This document shows, one piece after another, positions 34,469-43,880 of a stretch of DNA of 64,000 nucleotides (position 1 is its first letter; every line of letters begins with the position of its first letter). Both the position numbers and the translations under genes were made by a program. The notes under the pieces were generated by a model. The model was not told where the DNA came from. It did no database searches and was given only the letters and a program-made list of their open reading frames with translations. Source of the stretch: Gammaproteobacteria bacterium (GTDB lineage: Bacteria > Pseudomonadota > Gammaproteobacteria > Pseudomonadales > Azotimanducaceae); contig SMWF01000076.1 of the NCBI GenBank assembly GCA_004357385.1, positions 29,593 through 93,592 of the forward strand, read 5' to 3'.

Positions 34469-37400
34469 TCAGCCGGCCGTTGAGGACACGGGAGCGGGGG
34501 ATCCGGGTTCTTCCCCGGTGTCCTGCAGATGCGCCAGCGCTGGGGTCTTGCGGGCCAGGTAGGTGTACACCGTCGGTACCACGAACAGGGTGAACACGGT
34601 GCCAAAGCTCATGCCGCCGACAATCACCCAACCGATTTGCTGCCGGGCCTCGGCGCCCGCGCCCGTGGCGACGGCCAGCGGAAGCGCCCCCAGGACCATG
34701 GCGGCAGTGGTCATCAGAATGGGGCGCAGGCGCAGGACACTCGCTTCGATCACAGCGTCCACCATGTGCTTGCCCTGGGCACGCAGCTGGTTGGAGAACT
34801 CGACGATCAGGATGCCGTGCTTGGTGATCAGACCCACCAGCGTAATCAAGCCGATCTGGCTGTAGATGTTCAGCGTGCCGCCCGACAGTTTGAGCGCGAA
34901 CAATCCTCCGGCGATAGCCAGGGGCACGCTGAGCATGATCACGAACGGTGAAACGAAGCTCTCGAACTGGGCGGCCAGCACCAGATAGATGAACGCGAGT
35001 GCCAAAATGAAGGTCACGTAAATATTGGCGGACGAGTCTTTGAACTCCCTGGCCATGCCTTCGTAGTCCATGCGCGCGCCTTCGCCGATCACGTCCACGG
35101 TAACCCGCTCCAGCACTTCCAGCGCCTGCCCAAGGGTGTAGCCGGGCGAGACGCTGCCGGTGATTCGGGCGGAGCGCAGCTTGTCGAAATGATTCAATTC
35201 CCGGGGCGCGACGGTCTCACGAAGGGTGATCAGGTTTGAGAGCTGAATCATCTCGCCGCCGCGACCGCGGACGTAGATATTGGTCAGATCCTCGGGATCA
35301 CGCCGCTCGACGTCTGCCACCTGAACTTTCACGTCGTACTGTTCGGCGTTGCGCTTGAATCGCGTCACCTCGCGTCCGCCGAGCATGGTTTCCAAGGTGC
35401 GACCGATCTCGACGACGCTGGCCCCGACGGCGGCGACTTTGTCTCGATCGACCGTGACCTTCAGTTCCGGTTTGTTCATTTTCAGGTCGGTGTCGAGGTT
35501 CATCAGCGCCGGTTCCCGTGCCAGGGTCGCCAGGATCTGCTGCATGTACCGATCGAGTTGCTCGTACGATTCTGATGTCTGGATCAGAAACTGGATGGAC
35601 TGTGATCCGCCACTGGAGCCGCCGAGGGACTGGGGCGTGATGGCGAATGCGCGGATTCCTGGAATGGCCATCAGACGCGGCATCATCGAGGCGGCGATCT
35701 CTTGACTGCTCCGCTCGCGCTCATTCCATGGTTTCATGGAGGAGTAAGAGATCATGCGCGTCACGGTCGGGCGCCCCATGATGATCATGTAGCGGGCCAG
35801 CTCCGGCACGCTGGCGAAGATCTCCTCGACGGCCTGGACCTGCTGCTCCATGTATTCGAGGGTTGCACCCTCCGGCGCAATCGCGAACACCATCACGGTG
35901 CCGCCGTCCTCATTCGGGGCCAGTTCCTGATGCAGGCTCCCGAACAGCAGCCAGCAGGCGAATCCGATCAGCGCCATGATCGCCAGCACCACCGGCCGGG
36001 CGCGCAGGCTCGCCGCGAGCAATCCCTTGTAGGCGCTGCACGTGTATGTCAGCAGACGTTCGCCGAAGTTGAACATGACACCGTGGCTCTCGCCGCGCTT
36101 GAGCAGCCTTGACGACATCGTTGCGGATAGTGTCAGCGCTACGAAGCCGGAGACAATCACCGCTCCGGCAAGCGTCAGCGCGAATTCGGTGAACAGCTTG
36201 CCGGTCTTGCCTTCGGTGAAGGCGATCGGCGCGAACACGGCGGCGAGGGTGAAGGTCATGGCCAGGATCGCGAAGCCGATCTGCTTGGAGCCGACGAACG
36301 CGGCTTGCATGGGCTCCATACCCATTTCGATGTGGCGGTAGATGTTTTCCAGCATGACGATGGCATCGTCCACCACCAGACCAATGGCCAGCACGAAGGC
36401 GAGCAGCGTCAGCGTGTTGATCGAAAAACCGAGCGCCCACATGACGGCCAGCCCCCCGACCAGCGCCAGCGGAATCGTCACCAGCGGCACCAGAGTGGCG
36501 CGCCAACTGCGCAGGAACAGGAAGATCACGAGGGCGACCAGCACGATGGCCTCGAAGATGGCGATGAAGACCTGTGATATCGACGCGTCGATGAACTTCG
36601 AGGAGTCGTAGCCGATCTTGATCTCCATGCCGTCGGGCAGCGCCTGATTCAGCACCTCGATCTCCGCTCGAACGGCTTGTGAGACTTCCAGCGGGTTGGC
36701 GGTCGACTGCTTGACTACGCCCAGGGTCATGGCCGGTGACCCGTCGGTTCGACCGGCCATGCGTTCCTCCTCGGGACCGATCTCCACTTTTGCCACGTCG
36801 CCAAGTCGTACCAGATAGCCGTCGGCATCCTTCAGAATGATTTCGCGGAATTCCTCCGGGGTTTTCAGATCGGTTTCCGAGAGCACGGTGAACTCACGAC
36901 CGCGGCTTTCGATGCGCCCCGATGGAACTTCGACGTTCTGCGCCCGCAAGGCGCGCTCGACATCCGCGGGTGTCAGCGCATACGCGGCGAGCAAGTCTCG
37001 GTCCAGCCAGATCCGCATGGCGTAGCGGCGTTCACCCATCAACAGCAGTTGGGCGACACCGGGCAGGATCTGCAAGCGGTCTTTGACGTAGCGGTCGGCG
37101 TAATCGGTGATTTCGAGCTGACTGTGGCGTACCGAGCTCATGCTCAGGTAGATGATCGGCCGCGCGTCCGATTCGACGCGGGCAACGATGGGGTCCTCTA
37201 CGTCCCGCGGCAGTACCGCGCGAGCGCGGGCGACCCGATCGCGCACGTCGTTCGCGGCACCCTCTGGATCCCGCGCGACGGTGAAACGGACGGAGATCTG
37301 GGATGACTCGGCGCGGCTGATCGAACTCACGTAATCGATTCCTTCGATACCCGAGATCGAATCCTCCAGCGGCGTGGTCACCTGGGATTCCATGATTTCG

Positions 37401-37567
37401 GCGTTCGCGCCCGGGTAGTAGGTCGAAATGGTGACTACCGGGTCGTCGATGTTGGGGTACTGGCGAATGGTGAGTCGATCCCAGGCCATGAGGCCGATCA
37501 GCACGATAACCAGGTTCACGACCGTGGCCAGCACGGGACGTCGAATGCTGATTTCGGAGAGAATCAT
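34469..37567 (-). CDS. RND multidrug efflux permease (HAE1 type)
   Basis: A 1032-residue inner-membrane proton-driven efflux pump, full length for the AcrB/MexB-like HAE1 family. It starts ILSEISIRRPVLATVVNLV. Transmembrane helix 4 carries the proton-relay aspartates in GLVVDDAIVMLEN near residue 405. The two large periplasmic loops and the second helix bundle (GLITLVGLITKHGILIVEF) are present. TGATG overlap couples it to the upstream adaptor gene. No outer-membrane TolC-type gene is adjacent, so a shared TolC is assumed. Confidence 0.95.
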   Translation of the reverse strand: MILSEISIRRPVLATVVNLVIVLIGLMAWDRLTIRQYPNIDDPVVTISTYYPGANAEIMESQVTTPLEDSISGIEGIDYVSSISRAESSQISVRFTVARDPEGAANDVRDRVARARAVLPRDVEDPIVARVESDARPIIYLSMSSVRHSQLEITDYADRYVKDRLQILPGVAQLLLMGERRYAMRIWLDRDLLAAYALTPADVERALRAQNVEVPSGRIESRGREFTVLSETDLKTPEEFREIILKDADGYLVRLGDVAKVEIGPEEERMAGRTDGSPAMTLGVVKQSTANPLEVSQAVRAEIEVLNQALPDGMEIKIGYDSSKFIDASISQVFIAIFEAIVLVALVIFLFLRSWRATLVPLVTIPLALVGGLAVMWALGFSINTLTLLAFVLAIGLVVDDAIVMLENIYRHIEMGMEPMQAAFVGSKQIGFAILAMTFTLAAVFAPIAFTEGKTGKLFTEFALTLAGAVIVSGFVALTLSATMSSRLLKRGESHGVMFNFGERLLTYTCSAYKGLLAASLRARPVVLAIMALIGFACWLLFGSLHQELAPNEDGGTVMVFAIAPEGATLEYMEQQVQAVEEIFASVPELARYMIIMGRPTVTRMISYSSMKPWNERERSSQEIAASMMPRLMAIPGIRAFAITPQSLGGSSGGSQSIQFLIQTSESYEQLDRYMQQILATLAREPALMNLDTDLKMNKPELKVTVDRDKVAAVGASVVEIGRTLETMLGGREVTRFKRNAEQYDVKVQVADVERRDPEDLTNIYVRGRGGEMIQLSNLITLRETVAPRELNHFDKLRSARITGSVSPGYTLGQALEVLERVTVDVIGEGARMDYEGMAREFKDSSANIYVTFILALAFIYLVLAAQFESFVSPFVIMLSVPLAIAGGLFALKLSGGTLNIYSQIGLITLVGLITKHGILIVEFSNQLRAQGKHMVDAVIEASVLRLRPILMTTAAMVLGALPLAVATGAGAEARQQIGWVIVGGMSFGTVFTLFVVPTVYTYLARKTPALAHLQDTGEEPGSPAPVSSTAG

Positions 37568-38658
37568 CAGGCAGGGCCCGACGGCTGGGGTGTCCCGGCG
37601 GTGACCTCGCCTGTGGTGCGCACGGTCGCGCCATCGCGCAGTTTCAGTTGCCCGGCGGTGATTACGATGTCATCCGCCGTGAGCCCGTCGGTGATTTCGA
37701 CCCAGGTATCTTTGCGTTTGCCCAGCGCCACCTCGGTCAGGATGGCCTTACTTTCGATCAAGCGGTAAACAAAGTGCTGATCACCGCGCGGGACGATTGC
37801 ATCTTCGGATACCAGGAGCGCTTCCGCCGCTTCGCTGACGATCAGATCGATGCGCGCAAACAGGCCCGGACGCAGCCGGCGATCCGTGTTGGGCAGTTCC
37901 GCCCGGATGATGATTGCGCGCCCGTTGATGTCGACCTGGGGCTCGATGGCGTACACCCGTCCGCTGAACTCCTCGTTCGGAAACGCGTTGACCCGAATCG
38001 AGATGTTCTGCCCTGGCGCAATGTCGGACAGATGGATCTCGCCGATTCGAAAGTCGACTTTGATCGGATCGAGCTCCACCAGTCCGACCAGATCATCCCC
38101 GGAGTCGACGTAGTCGCCGATACTGACGTGCCGCAGTCCGATGATGCCGTCGAAGGGTGCGCGCAGCAGGGTCTTGGCCAGCCGGGCTTGGGCGAGTTGC
38201 AACGCCGCCTCATCCGCCTGCAGCTGCGCAAAGGCGATGTCACGGTCTTCGACGGACGCGACGCGCCGCTCAACCAGTTTGTTGGCGCGGTCGAAAGCGA
38301 GCTCTGCGAGTCGCCGGCCCGCGGTCTTCTCCATGACCTCCGCCGCATAGACCGAATCATCGAGTTCGATCAGAACCGTACCACGCTTGACCTGTCGTCC
38401 CTCATCGAAATGGATGCCCGTGATCCGGCCGGAAATCTCGGGACGAATGGTGACCGATTCGTACGCTCGCAACGTTCCTATCGCCCGGACATTGCGTACC
38501 ACGCTGCCGATCTCGACCCTGGCAACCTCCACGATTGCCGGCGGCGGGCTCCAGCCGGCGCGCCCGCTTGCGGCGGACTGCTCGGCCTGTCGGGACCACC
38601 AGTAAAGGCCCGGGCCGCCGAGTACCAGAATGAGGATCGCGATGATCCAGGTCTTCAT
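37567..38658 (-). CDS. RND efflux periplasmic adaptor (membrane fusion protein)
   Basis: A 363-residue protein with an N-terminal membrane anchor (TWIIAILILVLGGPGLYWW). A biotinyl-lipoyl half-motif follows in VTIRPEISGRITGIHFDEG and GTVLIELDDSVYAAEV, then an alpha-helical hairpin (about residues 105-160), the second lipoyl half and a beta-barrel domain. It bridges the inner-membrane RND pump and an outer-membrane channel. Its TGA overlaps the pump ATG by one base, so the pair is co-translated. The pump substrate is unknown. Confidence 0.93.
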   Translation of the reverse strand: MKTWIIAILILVLGGPGLYWWSRQAEQSAASGRAGWSPPPAIVEVARVEIGSVVRNVRAIGTLRAYESVTIRPEISGRITGIHFDEGRQVKRGTVLIELDDSVYAAEVMEKTAGRRLAELAFDRANKLVERRVASVEDRDIAFAQLQADEAALQLAQARLAKTLLRAPFDGIIGLRHVSIGDYVDSGDDLVGLVELDPIKVDFRIGEIHLSDIAPGQNISIRVNAFPNEEFSGRVYAIEPQVDINGRAIIIRAELPNTDRRLRPGLFARIDLIVSEAAEALLVSEDAIVPRGDQHFVYRLIESKAILTEVALGKRKDTWVEITDGLTADDIVITAGQLKLRDGATVRTTGEVTAGTPQPSGPA

Positions 38659-38750
38659 CGTCGCTCGCCAATGCGAGTGGACCGGCGATTATACATGGCC
38701 GGCGCGTCTGCCTTGGCGTCTCCGGTCAAGCTGCGGGAGCGTGTCCCACG

Positions 38751-39452
38751 TCAGTCGCCGGCCGGGGTGTAGGAGGGCAGTGCTTCAAGCGCCTCGCGCA
38801 GCCACGTTGCCCAACGCTGTGCCAGCCGACGGACCTCCGCCTGGTTGGTCACCGGGTTGGACTGCTGGAGGGTATTGCCCGCCCGCTGCGCCGCGCGGCG
38901 ATCGGCGGTGCGGACAATGACCGTGTTGCTTTCGCTGTCGCGCAGTTCCACGACGAACGTCATGGCGCCGACGGTGCTTATGAAGACGTCTGAACGGCCG
39001 ACCGACTCGGGCGGCACGAACGACACAACGTCGAGCAGGGCACCGCGCACCATCATGACGTCCGGCCCGGGCCGGTCGACGATCTCGTAGCGCTCGAGCC
39101 TGGCCAACTGTGCCTGGAAGGCTTCGCTCATGATGGAGCGCAGACGTTCCCGGGCGCTGTTCGAGACCGGGAACTCGCTCTGTCCGCGACGTTGTTGGGC
39201 GCGGGACCCCCGCTCTACCGGACGAAATTGAATGCCGGCGCTCTGTGGCCAGATCTTGGAATACTGCGACAGGTCGAAGCCGGGTCGAATCCACACCTTC
39301 TGCGCTCGCGTATTGTTCACCAGACGCAAGCCGTCGAAGGTCTCTTCGGCGGCCATGGTGATCTGGGCGGGTGGACCTGACGTGGTCTCGCAGCCCGATA
39401 GCAGCAAGACGGATCCGGCAACCAGTGCGAACATCATCGCGGGTGTAGTCAT
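38751..39452 (-). CDS. DUF3313 family lipoprotein
   Basis: A 233-residue protein. The start at 39452 (MTTPAMMFALVAGSVL) follows AAGGA at five bases and gives a signal peptide ending in the lipobox LLSGC, so it is a lipoprotein. KVWIRPGFDLSQYSKIW, FPVSNSARERLRSIMSEAF and YEIVDRPGPDVMMVRGALLDV match the DUF3313 family found in gammaproteobacteria. Its function is unknown. It lies upstream of the RND adaptor on the same strand, about 90 bases away. Confidence 0.87.
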   Translation of the reverse strand: MTTPAMMFALVAGSVLLLSGCETTSGPPAQITMAAEETFDGLRLVNNTRAQKVWIRPGFDLSQYSKIWPQSAGIQFRPVERGSRAQQRRGQSEFPVSNSARERLRSIMSEAFQAQLARLERYEIVDRPGPDVMMVRGALLDVVSFVPPESVGRSDVFISTVGAMTFVVELRDSESNTVIVRTADRRAAQRAGNTLQQSNPVTNQAEVRRLAQRWATWLREALEALPSYTPAGD

Positions 39453-39679
39453 CGTCGTCCTTGCTGAACCCCGTTTAGCGGCTGGTCGCATGCTCCCAAT
39501 TCGGCGTTGCGGGGTCAAGGTCACTCCATCAGAAGCTCCGTTCGACGCGAAGTCCGCGCCGGTTCCCAGTTTCCGCACAGTTCCGAACAACTGGCTTACA
39601 GGACTTTACCAGCACATACACCCTGGGCCAGTTAACACCGCTACACTGGCACTGCCGATGGACAGTTTGGTTCTCCCCT

Positions 39680-39925
39680 ATGCTCAGGGACGAAGTTACA
39701 GGTGTGGATTATCAGTTTCTCCTGGGAAAGGTGTTCCGCCTGCAGGATCAGGTTTACATTGCCAGTGCCCTCAGTTGCTCGGACGGGATCGACGTAGTTC
39801 GCGCGACGACGCAGATGCACGGCGAAGACGTCATGCGCTGTTTTCCGGCACACCTCGTGGTCGAACATCTCGTCTATGACGAAGAAATTGAACTCGGCGA
39901 TGTTGGACTGGTCGGCTGGGGTTGA
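39680..39925 (+). CDS. Small hypothetical protein
   Basis: An 81-residue open frame, MLRDEVTGVDYQFLLGKVF to the TGA at 39925. The composition is protein-like and acidic, with no low-complexity or signal sequence. The frame lies alone between a lipoprotein gene on one side and an oxidoreductase on the other, both on the minus strand. The surrounding 39453-39679 region holds no other gene and would contain its promoter. No family is recognised. Confidence 0.45.
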   Translation: MLRDEVTGVDYQFLLGKVFRLQDQVYIASALSCSDGIDVVRATTQMHGEDVMRCFPAHLVVEHLVYDEEIELGDVGLVGWG

Positions 39926-40020
39926 CGGCCCTTAGCCGGTGATCGTACCGGCGTTGCGCAACGCAGCTTTGTCGCAGATCATCATCCGCATCAGATCGGG
40001 GCTGGCGGCGCGCGAAGCGG

Positions 40021-41025
40021 CTAGGTGCGAACCATCATCTTACCGATGTTTTCACCCGCGAAGAGCTTGATCAATGCCTTGGGCAGATTCTCGAATCCGT
40101 CGATTACGGTCGATCGGTACTTCAGCTTGCCCTCGTCTATCCACTGCTGCATGACCGCTTCCGCCTCGGCGAAACGGGGCACGTAGTCGACCACGATGAA
40201 GCCTTCCATGCGGGCGCGCCGGAACACCAGATTGAAGTAGTTCTTCGGCCCGGGAATGGGTCCTTCGAGGTTGTAGCGCGAGATGCCGCCGCAGATCACG
40301 ATGCGGGCGTTATCGGCGAGGCGCGCCAGGCACAGGTCGAGGATTTCGCCGCCGACATTGTCGAAATAGATATTCATGCCCTTGGGGCAGTGGCGCTTGA
40401 GTGCCGCTTTGATGTCGTCGGTTTTGTAGTTGATGGCGGCGTCGAAACCGAGTTCGTCGGTGAGCCAGGCACATTTCTCATCGCTGCCGGCCATGCCGAT
40501 CACGGTGCACCCTTTGATCTTTGCGATCTGCCCGGCGACGCTGCCCGTCGCTCCGGCGGCGCCGCTGATCACGACGACATCACCGGCTTTCGGTTCGCCG
40601 ATCTCCAACAGGCCGAAATAGGCGGTCATCCCGGTGCCACCCAGCACCCCCAGCGCCGTCTGAGGATCGGTGTCCGGTGCAAAGACGCGAAAGCGAGCGT
40701 CGCTGCCGTTGCCGACGCAGTAGTCCTGCATTCCGAACGTCCCGCTGACCAACGTTCCCACGGCGATGTCCGGGTTGTTGGAGGCGTCCACCACACCGAC
40801 GCCGCCGGCGCGCATGACGTCGCCGATTTCCAGCGGTGCAACATAGTCGGCGCGATTTTCCATCTGCCCACGCATCGAGGGGTCGAGGGAGATGTAGCGC
40901 GTCTTGATCAAAACCTCAGCGTCCCCGATTTCCGGAATCGGCACTTCGCCGTACTCGAAGTCGGATTCTTTGACCATGCCGGTGGGTCGTGCCGCAAGTC
41001 TGAACTGTCGATTGATTGATGACAT
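40021..41025 (-). CDS. NADP-dependent oxidoreductase (CurA/prostaglandin reductase type)
   Basis: A 334-residue zinc-free medium-chain reductase. YISLDPSMRGQMENRADYV, the cofactor motif ISGAAGATGSVAGQIAKIKG, NYKTDDIKAALKRHCPKGMN and IYFDNVGGEILD are signatures of the leukotriene B4 dehydrogenase/CurA family, which reduce alpha,beta-unsaturated ketones with NADPH. It stands alone on the minus strand, divergent from the acyl-CoA dehydrogenase promoter region at 41102. Confidence 0.92.
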   Translation of the reverse strand: MSSINRQFRLAARPTGMVKESDFEYGEVPIPEIGDAEVLIKTRYISLDPSMRGQMENRADYVAPLEIGDVMRAGGVGVVDASNNPDIAVGTLVSGTFGMQDYCVGNGSDARFRVFAPDTDPQTALGVLGGTGMTAYFGLLEIGEPKAGDVVVISGAAGATGSVAGQIAKIKGCTVIGMAGSDEKCAWLTDELGFDAAINYKTDDIKAALKRHCPKGMNIYFDNVGGEILDLCLARLADNARIVICGGISRYNLEGPIPGPKNYFNLVFRRARMEGFIVVDYVPRFAEAEAVMQQWIDEGKLKYRSTVIDGFENLPKALIKLFAGENIGKMMVRT

Positions 41026-41101
41026 GGAAGGGTGCCTGATGGTGTCCGCTTGAGCCCATTGATATACCAGAAACGTGGGTCCGGGAGCCAGAAAAACCGT
41101 C

Positions 41102-41130
41102 TTGACTGACTGTTTTTGCTCTCCTATTCT
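41102..41130 (+). promoter_or_regulatory. Sigma70-type promoter for acyl-CoA dehydrogenase operon
   Basis: TTGACT (41102-41107) and TATTCT (41125-41130) are separated by exactly 17 bases, close to the TTGACA-TATAAT consensus. Transcription would start near 41137, about 55 bases before the TTG start at 41193. Confidence 0.6.
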
Positions 41131-41140
41131 CTTGCGCCCC

Positions 41141-41166
41141 GCGCGGAGTCTCTCGCGCGGAGTCTC
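41141..41166 (+). repeat. 12-bp direct repeat in leader region
   Basis: GCGCGGAGTCTC occurs at 41141-41152 and 41155-41166, a 14-base period, in the predicted 5' leader between the promoter and the acyl-CoA dehydrogenase start. It could be a tandem regulator site or a slippage duplication. Confidence 0.6.
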
Positions 41167-41192
41167 ATGCGCCTCGCCGGGAGGATGCGACC

Positions 41193-42395
41193 TTGGATCT
41201 CAGTTTCAGCGAAGCAGATCAGCAGTTCCGCGAAGAAGTACGAGACTTCCTCGACGCCCACCTGACCGAGGATTTGCGCCGGGCCGCCCAGCGCACCACG
41301 ACCGTGTTTGCGGACAAGGACGTGGCGATGCGCTGGCAGCAGATTCTCGTGGAGAAAGGCTGGGCCGTGCCGCAGTGGCCGGTTGAATATGGCGGTACGG
41401 GTTGGACCATCACCCAGAAGTTCATCTTCAGCGAGGAGTGCGCTAAGGCCGGAGCCCCGGGGCTCATTCCGCTCGGTCTGCGCATGCTGGCGCCGGTGCT
41501 GTTCCGCTACGGCACCGACGAGCAGAAGTCCTACTATCTACCACGCATGCTGGCGGGGGAAGACTATTGGTGTCAGGGCTATTCGGAGCCGGGTGCCGGC
41601 TCGGATTTATCCAGCTTGCGATGCCGAGCGGTGAAGGACGGCGATGACTACATCGTCAACGGCACCAAGATCTGGACCACCCATGCCCAGTTCGCGGATC
41701 ACATCTTCTGTCTGGTGCGCACCGACGATACGGTCAAACCTCAGGCCGGCATCACCTTCCTGCTGATCGACATGGCAACGCCCGGGGTGAAGGTGGAACC
41801 GATCATCACGATGGCGAACGACCACGAGGTCAATCAGGTGTTCTTCGATGATGTCCGGGTGCCGCAGGCGAACCGGGTCGGCCCTGAAAATGAAGGCTGG
41901 ACGGCCGCCAAGTATCTGCTCGAGTTCGAACGTGGCGGAGGGTCGGCGGCGGCGGGTTTGAAGGTAGCTGCGGCGAACCTGCGTAAGACCGCCACCGAGC
42001 AACTCGTCGACGGTGAGCCACTGATCACCCAGCCGGGCTTCGCGCGCCGTCTGAACGCCATCGACATTCGCGTTGCGTCGCTGGAGTTTACGGAGAAGGC
42101 CGGGCTCGCACGCCTGGCGGCCGGCGGCTCACCGGGTCCGGAATCGTCGCTGATGAAGAACACGAGTGTCGAACTGCAGCAGGCGGTTGCGGAACTGATG
42201 CTGGAGGCGGCGAACTACTACGCGATGCCACACGCCAACAAGATCTCGATGAACGCATACAACGATCCGTGGGTAGGTCCGGAGTTCGCCGAAACGGTAA
42301 CGCCCAGGTACCTCAACAGCCGCGCGGCGTCGGTGTTCGGGGGTTCGAAGGAAGTGCAGAAGAACATTGTCGCGAAGGTCGTGCTGGGGTTGTAG
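41193..42395 (+). CDS. Acyl-CoA dehydrogenase
   Basis: A 400-residue FadE-type flavoprotein beginning MDLSFSEADQQFREEVRDF. It uses a TTG start at 41193, preceded by GGGAGGA; the nearby ATG at 41185 is out of frame. YWCQGYSEPGAGSDLSSLRC and GTKIWTTHAQFADHIF are the FAD/substrate segments, and FGGSKEVQKNIVAKVVLGL the C-terminus. It closely resembles the protein at 543-1742. It heads a plus-strand cluster with a Rieske oxygenase, SDR, ThuA and CREST proteins. The substrate is unknown. Confidence 0.93.
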   Translation: MDLSFSEADQQFREEVRDFLDAHLTEDLRRAAQRTTTVFADKDVAMRWQQILVEKGWAVPQWPVEYGGTGWTITQKFIFSEECAKAGAPGLIPLGLRMLAPVLFRYGTDEQKSYYLPRMLAGEDYWCQGYSEPGAGSDLSSLRCRAVKDGDDYIVNGTKIWTTHAQFADHIFCLVRTDDTVKPQAGITFLLIDMATPGVKVEPIITMANDHEVNQVFFDDVRVPQANRVGPENEGWTAAKYLLEFERGGGSAAAGLKVAAANLRKTATEQLVDGEPLITQPGFARRLNAIDIRVASLEFTEKAGLARLAAGGSPGPESSLMKNTSVELQQAVAELMLEAANYYAMPHANKISMNAYNDPWVGPEFAETVTPRYLNSRAASVFGGSKEVQKNIVAKVVLGL

Positions 42396-42484
42396 GGCGG
42401 CACGTTGCGCTGATCGACTTGCGCGCGCTGGACGGTTCAGGTAAAAAAACAATCACGAATGACGGTTTTTCCGAAGGGACAGAC

Positions 42485-43804
42485 ATGGCGGTGTATAGAA
42501 ACGTAGAGCGCTTCGCGGATCCGCAGACCAGCAAAACGCCGGCGCAGAAAGAGCCGGATCCGCAGCTGGGCAGCGATTTCATCCCCAAGGAGCGCTACAC
42601 GTCGAAGGAGTTCGCGGCCCAGGAGTGGGACCGGCTATGGACCAAGGTCTGGAACATGGGTTGCTGGGAGGGCGATCTGAGAAATCCAGGTGATTACGTC
42701 GTCACGCAACTGGGTAGCGAGAGCATTGTGCTGACCCGGGACGAGCAGGGTGGCGTGAATGCCTTCTACAACGTTTGTTCACACCGCGGCAATCGCGTGG
42801 CGTACGGTGAGAAGGGCAACACCAGGAGCTTCCGCTGTTCCTATCACCTGTGGGAGTACGACCTTCAGGGTCGGCTGATCAACGTCCCGGACGAAGAGAC
42901 GTTTCCCATTGGTGCTCCCTGCGAGAAGCTCTCGATCCGAAAACTGCCTTGCGACACCTGGGGCGGCTGGGTGTGGTTCAGCCTCAATCAGAACGTCGAA
43001 CCGCTCGAAGACTTTCTCGGGATGATCATCGAGCACCTCGATCCGTACCACTTCGACCGCATGACGCTGGTCAACGACGTCACGGTGTTGTGGGAGTGCA
43101 ATTGGAAGGCGGCTGTCGATGCCTTCAACGAGTCGTATCACGTGGCGGGCACCCATCCACAGCTGATGTCGATGCTCGAGGACTACGACGTGCAGATCGA
43201 CTGCTACGACAAGCACAGCCGCTACCTGATCCCCTTCGCGACCGTGTCCTCGCATTGGGAGGATGGGTCGATGCTGACCGAAGCAATGCGCAGCTACGTG
43301 TCGATTTACGGATTCGACCTGGACGCCCACAAGGGCGACGGGCTGGACATCCGCCGCGCCCTGCAGCAGCACGTCCGCCAGAGCAGCAACGCCATGGGCT
43401 ACGACTTTTCCGATCTGAACGACGATCAGCTCTCGGATGACTACCACTACATGATTTTTCCGAACATCACGCTGAATATTCACTGCAACAGCGTGATGCT
43501 GTTCCGGCAGCGTCCCCACGAGTCGGACCCGAACAAGATGTATTTCGATCTGCAGAATTATACCTTGATGCCCGAAGGCGAATCCGCGCCCGAGCGCCCG
43601 GCGCACCGTGCCTTCAAGCACGGCGAAGAATCGCTTGGCGAAGTGCTGGACCAGGATGCCTCGAACCTGCCGATGATCCAGGCGGGTATGAACTCAGCGG
43701 GCTATCGCGGTTTGTGGATCTCGAATCAGGAGCTGCGCATCCGGCACTTTCACAAGACCATCGACGATTACTTGCATCGCACTGCGGTTCAGTGGGTGAA
43801 TTGA
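42485..43804 (+). CDS. Rieske non-heme iron oxygenase, alpha subunit type
   Basis: A 439-residue protein starting MAVYRNVERFADPQ. The Rieske [2Fe-2S] ligands are in CSHRGNRVAYG and FRCSYHLWEYD (C-x-H...C-x-x-H, near residues 100-122). The mononuclear iron histidines are in DAFNESYHVAGTHPQ (near 215-228). Such enzymes hydroxylate aromatic rings or oxidatively demethylate substrates, and need a separate reductase that is not present nearby. It lies between an acyl-CoA dehydrogenase and an SDR, suggesting oxygenation followed by dehydrogenation. Confidence 0.93.
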   Translation: MAVYRNVERFADPQTSKTPAQKEPDPQLGSDFIPKERYTSKEFAAQEWDRLWTKVWNMGCWEGDLRNPGDYVVTQLGSESIVLTRDEQGGVNAFYNVCSHRGNRVAYGEKGNTRSFRCSYHLWEYDLQGRLINVPDEETFPIGAPCEKLSIRKLPCDTWGGWVWFSLNQNVEPLEDFLGMIIEHLDPYHFDRMTLVNDVTVLWECNWKAAVDAFNESYHVAGTHPQLMSMLEDYDVQIDCYDKHSRYLIPFATVSSHWEDGSMLTEAMRSYVSIYGFDLDAHKGDGLDIRRALQQHVRQSSNAMGYDFSDLNDDQLSDDYHYMIFPNITLNIHCNSVMLFRQRPHESDPNKMYFDLQNYTLMPEGESAPERPAHRAFKHGEESLGEVLDQDASNLPMIQAGMNSAGYRGLWISNQELRIRHFHKTIDDYLHRTAVQWVN

Positions 43805-43880
43805 CTGGTCGAACACCCGGCGCGAAGGTGGCAAGATCACCCTCCTGCCGACGTACATAAACTCAGATAGGGGAAGAACC

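Noticed and set aside
39926..40020. Short minus-strand coding-like stretch (SPDLMRMMICDKAALRNAG) just past the stop of the MDR reductase
   Set aside because: It reads like the end of a lost gene, but at about 30 residues without a recognisable family it is too short to call.
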